A stretch of 64,000 nt of DNA from Larix kaempferi. Lineage: Eukaryota; Streptophyta; Pinopsida; Pinales; Pinaceae. The position numbers and the translations under genes are program-made. The stretch spans positions 10,309,001 through 10,373,000 of the forward strand of contig BSBM01000068.1 in assembly GCA_027924585.1 (NCBI GenBank). Direction: 5' to 3'. Positions 60,540 through 64,000 of the stretch are shown piece after piece. How positions within the stretch are numbered: the first letter of the stretch is position 1; the number at the start of each line of letters is the position of its first letter. The notes beneath the pieces were generated by a model. That model had not been told where the DNA came from, searched no databases, and saw only the letters and a list, made by a program, of their open reading frames with translations.

Positions 60540-61509
60540 TCACTTCCCCCTTGAAGGAACCTCGATCTGGAATACACCAAGCTTCTCTCTGAAGTACTCG
60601 AACTTCACTTTAGCTAGAGGCTTGGTCAACACATCGGATATCTGCTCATCTGTTGCAACATATTGGAGCTTCACTACTCCTCTTTTCACCATATCCTTGA
60701 TATAGTGATACTTGATCTCGATGTGCTTCGACTTGTCATGGAACACCGGGTTGTCAGACAACTTCACACAACTTTGGCTGTCGCAATTATACAAGTCACA
60801 TCCAACTGGATATCAAACAAATCAGACAGTAGCTTTCTTATCCATACTATCTCACAACTAGCCGAATAAGATGCGACACACTCTTCTTCTGCTATACTTA
60901 GTGCCACGTAGGACTGATTCCTGCTAAACCAAGAGATCACACTTGATCCCATACTGAAGCAGAACCTTGAAGTGCTCTTCCTATCAATGGCACTGCCTTC
61001 CCAATCTGAATCAACATAACACTCTCGTTTAATCTTCTGATTCGCATCATACTTGAGCCCATAATCAACTGTACCCTTCAGGTACCTCAGAATATGCTTT
61101 GCAGCAATCAAGTGAACATGTCTCAAATCCGCCAGGAACTAGCTCAATGTGTTCACATCAAAGCAAATATCTGGTCTCATATTCGTCAGGTACATCAAGG
61201 ATCCAATCATCTGACGATACATTGTGGCATCAACCGACTGTAATGAAGCATCACTCAATAGCTTCAGTTTCGATGCCATAGGTGTGGCCATAGCCTTGCA
61301 GTCCATCATCCCGAACCTCTTCAGGATCTCTATTGCATACTTCCCTGCCCAAGGAAGATTCCATCCGCACTCTGCCACACCTCCATGCCTAGAAAATAGT
61401 GCATCATACCCAAGTCCTTCATCTCGAACTCGACATCAAGCTTCCTCTTCGTGTCAGCAATCAACCCATCCTCACCTGTCACAAACATGTCATCTACATA
61501 CAGTAGGAG
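60540..61509 (-). pseudogene. Copia pol fragment (RT end + RNase H)
   Basis: Starts at the cut with LLLYVDDMFVTG (the RT catalytic YVDD, intact), then EFEMKDLGMMHYFLGMEV. After a frameshift near 61370: MIGSLMYLTNMRPDICFDVN, HILRYLKGTVDYGLKYD, SDWEGSAIDRKSTSRFCFSM, SVISWFSRNQSYVALS, EEECVASYSASCEIVWIRKL. A second frameshift near 60790 is followed by KLSDNPVFHDKSKHIEIKYH, VATDEQISDVLTKPLAKVKF and the stop near 60540. These are the conserved Copia RT/RNase H blocks. The frameshifts make it non-functional. Confidence 0.93.
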
Positions 61510-62273
61510 TGTTGGCACGGGATAAGTCTGCAGGAAGTGTGGAAGCCAACAAGTGCAAAATGGTCAATCCGCGAAAGAAGAACCATTCGCGGAGTTCGCG
61601 GGAGCACAAGAATAGTTAAATTAGTTAGAATTGGTCATGTGGACCGTTTTGTAACCAAATAGAAGCATATAAATAGAGTAGGATTGCAAGCCTAGGGGCA
61701 TCAAGTTGTAGAGGATTGATCCCATCTTTTGATATGTTTTGTATCCGTGACATGGTGTATTTAATATTTCTGCGAGGTTCATTCCGCAGGGTTTAATGAA
61801 TGCATGAAGATGTTTGATTATGGTGTAATCTTTGTCTATATCTTTATGTGATGATGAATTTGAATGTTTGCTACCAGTTTAATATGGTGTAGAGTATCTT
61901 TGATGCGAATATGCCATGGGTTTAAGAATTATTGTTGATGCAAATAAGTAGATTGAATATGTTGTTCAAATAATTGTTATCTGTCAATATCTGTGAATGA
62001 CTTAAATGTGTGAATGGTGAATTGATAATATGTTGCCGAAGTTATAATCTCTCGTTTCTACAAGGGTAATGTGTGTTGGAATCATATCCTCACATCCACT
62101 GCGAAAACTTGGTTCCTGCAGCCCCCTTATCCATCTCGGGTGAGACTGCACTTGCTCCGCAAGTGTTGATGGAAAGGGTTACATATTTCTGGGCCGGTGT
62201 GTAAGGAGTTTGGGTTGGTAGTTTGTTGACGACAGTGCGAAGTTAACTCCTGTTGATAGACACTGCGTCAACA
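61510..62273 (+). repeat. 5' LTR of the Gypsy-like element
   Basis: TGTTG/CAACA ends. Contains a TATA box TATAAATA at 61668-61675 followed by GAGTAGGAT. Immediately after the LTR, TGGTTCCATTTCCGAGACC could be the primer site (it starts TGG), though I cannot assign the tRNA. Confidence 0.82.
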
Positions 62274-62274
62274 A

Positions 62275-63044
62275 ATGGTTCCATTTCCGAGACCTAGAGG
62301 AAAAAAAGAAGAGGATATGTTGTGGCATCCAACGAAATTAGAGATCTAAGAGTGGTTTGATAAGAAAGCAGAGGAACTCGCAGGAAGCGAGAAGCGAGAC
62401 CCTAAACAGACAGTAACTAGTTGGCTGCAGAAATAATTTATTCAGATATCCACGAGATATTCTTCTGTGAATTCCCAGTATTGCTGCACGAGTGGCTAGC
62501 GCAATTGACGTTCCGAAAGAATCACTGCCAGAAGATTGAACCTGATTGTTGGACCCCAGAGTTAATCCGACGGCTGAAGCAAGTCGATAACAAGGTATCA
62601 TGTGCTATTGATTTTTGGGTGGATATTATCCTTGAAGGATACGTGACTGAGTTCGCAGTAGACACTATAAAGTCGTATAGTGACGCTGAGAGGAAGGTTC
62701 TTGTCATTGTTAAAACTGTGGATTAAGATGCTTGTATACGAAAGGGAATATTGAGGATGTCTTCTGACGAGTAGAAAAATCAGTGTGTGGAGGTTGAGGG
62801 TATCGTGTGAATGCAGACCTGACAGAAAGATGTGGGGTAGATGGACATAAGCGACGACGAGTATCTAACGGAGGCTTCTGAAGAGTGTGGTACCTTGAGG
62901 AGTGGAGAAATATTCCGACATCCTGAGAAGAAGAGGACTCAGAGAGAGAGTCTCCTAAGAGGACGGGAATGGAGGACTGCGAAACAAGACCACAAGGGAG
63001 GAAGCGACCTTATTGCAAAGGAGACATTGACCAGGCTATCCTAG
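62275..63044 (+). pseudogene. Leader ORF region of the Gypsy-like element, broken
   Basis: From ATG 62275: MVPFPRPRGKKEEDMLWHPT, a stop, then EWFDKKAEELAGSEKRDPKQ. After a frameshift near 62410 comes a 101-codon frame (AAEIIYSDIHEIFFCEFPVL, HEWLAQLTFRKNH, ELIRRLKQVDNKVSCAIDFW, ending 62726). A further acidic/basic frame lies at 62841-63044 (MDISDDEYLTEASEECGTLR). I know no domain for these. They lie before gag and may be an N-terminal gag extension or an additional ORF of this lineage. Confidence 0.45.
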
Positions 63045-63192
63045 AAACAGGAGAAGGATAGATTGTAAGTTACAACATACCTTCAACCCCGCGCACTACT
63101 CAAAATTTTATAAATACAAACTACTCGTAGAGTTGCCCCACGTCCAGCGGTAAGAGTAGAATTTCAGTAAACATTAGTAGTAGAAACGTTAG

Positions 63193-64000
63193 GATGGAAG
63201 ACGAGGTGAAGATGCCCACCTTTCAAGGGAATGGGATCGAGGATCCCGAACAGTAGTGGTTCATATGTGAAGTAGTCTGGACTATGAAACAGGTCCAGGA
63301 CGATGCTATAAATATGGGACAAATAGCGATGACCCTTAAGGGTCGGGCGTTAGATTGGTTCATGAAGTTTACAAGGGTTCTGATGGGAACACCAGCCAAG
63401 ACGCTGGCGCAGGTCAGAGCAACGAATATTGATGAATTTAAAATGCCAAAATCGGAGTCGCAGTATGTTATTGAGCTCAAGGAGATTAAGCAATTCCCAA
63501 ATGAGCCGGTGTGGGAATTCGATCAACAGTACAAGACGTTGATAGAAAAAGTAAGCTTTCCAATAAATGAGCTGCAACACAAAGAGTGGTTCATCGTAGG
63601 ACTGGTACCGCATATCCGTGGGCCACTGATGCAGCAAAAAGTAGCGACACGGGTGGAAGCATTAGAGATTGCGATGAAACTGGAGGCTTCACCAATCAGT
63701 GAAGCAGGGATAGGAATGTATAGAGTCCAAGCGCAATTGGACAATATAACACTTCAATTGGAGGATATCAAGAAGGAAAAGGAAACCCGTGGAGACATAT
63801 GGTGCACCATGTGAAAAACTGAGGGACACCATAAGGACAATTTCCCAGAGTTCCATGAGTATTTGCAGTCGGGGGCACCAAACCCCCTTCGTAAAGGAGG
63901 CATGACGTGGTGTCCTATCTGTCAAACCAGAGGGCATCAACTAGAGGAATGTGTATATCTGCAAAAGATGGTGTCGAAGCCCACAAACTTGTACTGCAGG
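63193..64000 (+). pseudogene. Gag of the Gypsy-like element (partial, two stops)
   Basis: MEDEVKMPTFQGNGIEDPEQ, TAG, WFICEVVWTMKQVQDDAINM, GRALDWFMKFT, then EFKMPKSESQYVIELKEIKQ, EPVWEFDQQYKTL, WFIVGLVPHIRGPLMQ. This is the retrotransposon gag capsid fold with its W..F..W..L and R..L pattern. At 63811-63813 a TGA replaces a knuckle cysteine (CTM-stop-KTEGHHKDNFPEF). The second knuckle CPICQTRGHQLEEC is intact. The frame continues past the window edge. Confidence 0.85.

Larger units (their letters stand above)
59060..61509 (-). mobile_element. Second Copia element, 3' part (5' part beyond a Gypsy insertion)
   Basis: Consists of a 3' LTR, polypurine tract, 42-bp repeat array and the RT C-terminus/RNase H part of pol, all on the minus strand. 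It stops abruptly at 61509, where a Gypsy LTR begins, so the remainder presumably continues beyond that element to the right of the window. Sequence differs clearly from the Copia at 47-52 kb, so it is another lineage. Confidence 0.9.
61510..64000 (+). mobile_element. Gypsy-like LTR retrotransposon, 5' part, nested in Copia
   Basis: A 764-bp LTR (61510-62273, TGTTGGCACG...GCGTCAACA) is followed by a leader region and a gag with two zinc knuckles that runs off the window. It begins exactly where the Copia pol breaks, so it inserted into that element. The target duplication and right LTR lie outside. Gypsy assignment rests on the gag style (…GNGIEDPE..WF, zinc knuckles); pol is not visible. Confidence 0.82.

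Overview
The window looks like nuclear DNA of a land plant, most likely a large-genome one such as a gymnosperm (the gymnosperm part is inference). Reasons: very AT-rich spacers, nested LTR retrotransposons with plant-type tRNA-Met primer sites, a plant LINE tail, spliceosomal introns, and remnants of plant families (PPR, CCoAOMT, NLR leucine-rich repeats, PDR/ABCG transporter, TOPLESS, endo-mannanase, NO VEIN-like, DUF761). No intact full-length host gene was found. Nearly every host gene is a decayed fragment with in-frame stops or frameshifts; the best preserved is a DUF761 gene at 52.57-53.06 kb carrying one frameshift.

Layout. 0-6 kb: an exon of ribosomal protein L5 (-), a decayed unknown coding stretch, a very AT-rich block and a PPR pseudogene (+). 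6.16-9.41 kb: a complete, young, non-autonomous LTR retrotransposon carrying only a gag-like ORF (TR-GAG type), with AGGAA target duplication and LTRs containing a 10-bp minisatellite. 11.2-12.5 kb: pseudogenes of caffeoyl-CoA O-methyltransferase and an NLR leucine-rich repeat. 15.9-18.7 kb: tandem duplications. 19.7-21.7 kb: PDR transporter and TOPLESS WD40 pseudogenes (-).

23.7-37.4 kb: the most unusual region. Two multi-exon genes face each other: a proline-rich protein (+, 24.16-26.72 kb) and a transposase-like protein with an SDG-x3-QFK motif (-, 36.35-33.28 kb). Each is preceded by a GC-rich alternating purine/pyrimidine 5' region, and these two regions share an inverted 17-mer at 14 of 17 positions. 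I infer one large decayed DNA transposon of a type I cannot classify. Its middle holds an inverted structure (ATC microsatellite, satellite, captured NO VEIN-like fragment, inverted satellite, GAT microsatellite), and the satellite is split by a solo LTR with a perfect 5-bp duplication. 37.7-42.24 kb is a giant GAT/ATC repeat field that switches strand repeatedly, followed by another GC-rich cluster.

43.9-46.1 kb: endo-mannanase pseudogene (+) and TOPLESS linker exons (-). The linker exons are upstream of, and collinear with, the WD40 exons at 21 kb, so one TOPLESS-like gene may have been split by about 24 kb of repeats. 47.44-52.51 kb: a complete but decayed Copia element (-) inserted 16 bp upstream of the TATA box of the DUF761 gene. 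53-59 kb: AT-rich spacer with small duplications and a LINE 3' end (-). 59.06-61.51 kb: 3' part of a second Copia (-) with a 42-bp tandem repeat behind pol; it is cut at its RT active-site region by a Gypsy element (+, 61.51 kb to the window edge) with an LTR, a leader ORF and a broken gag.
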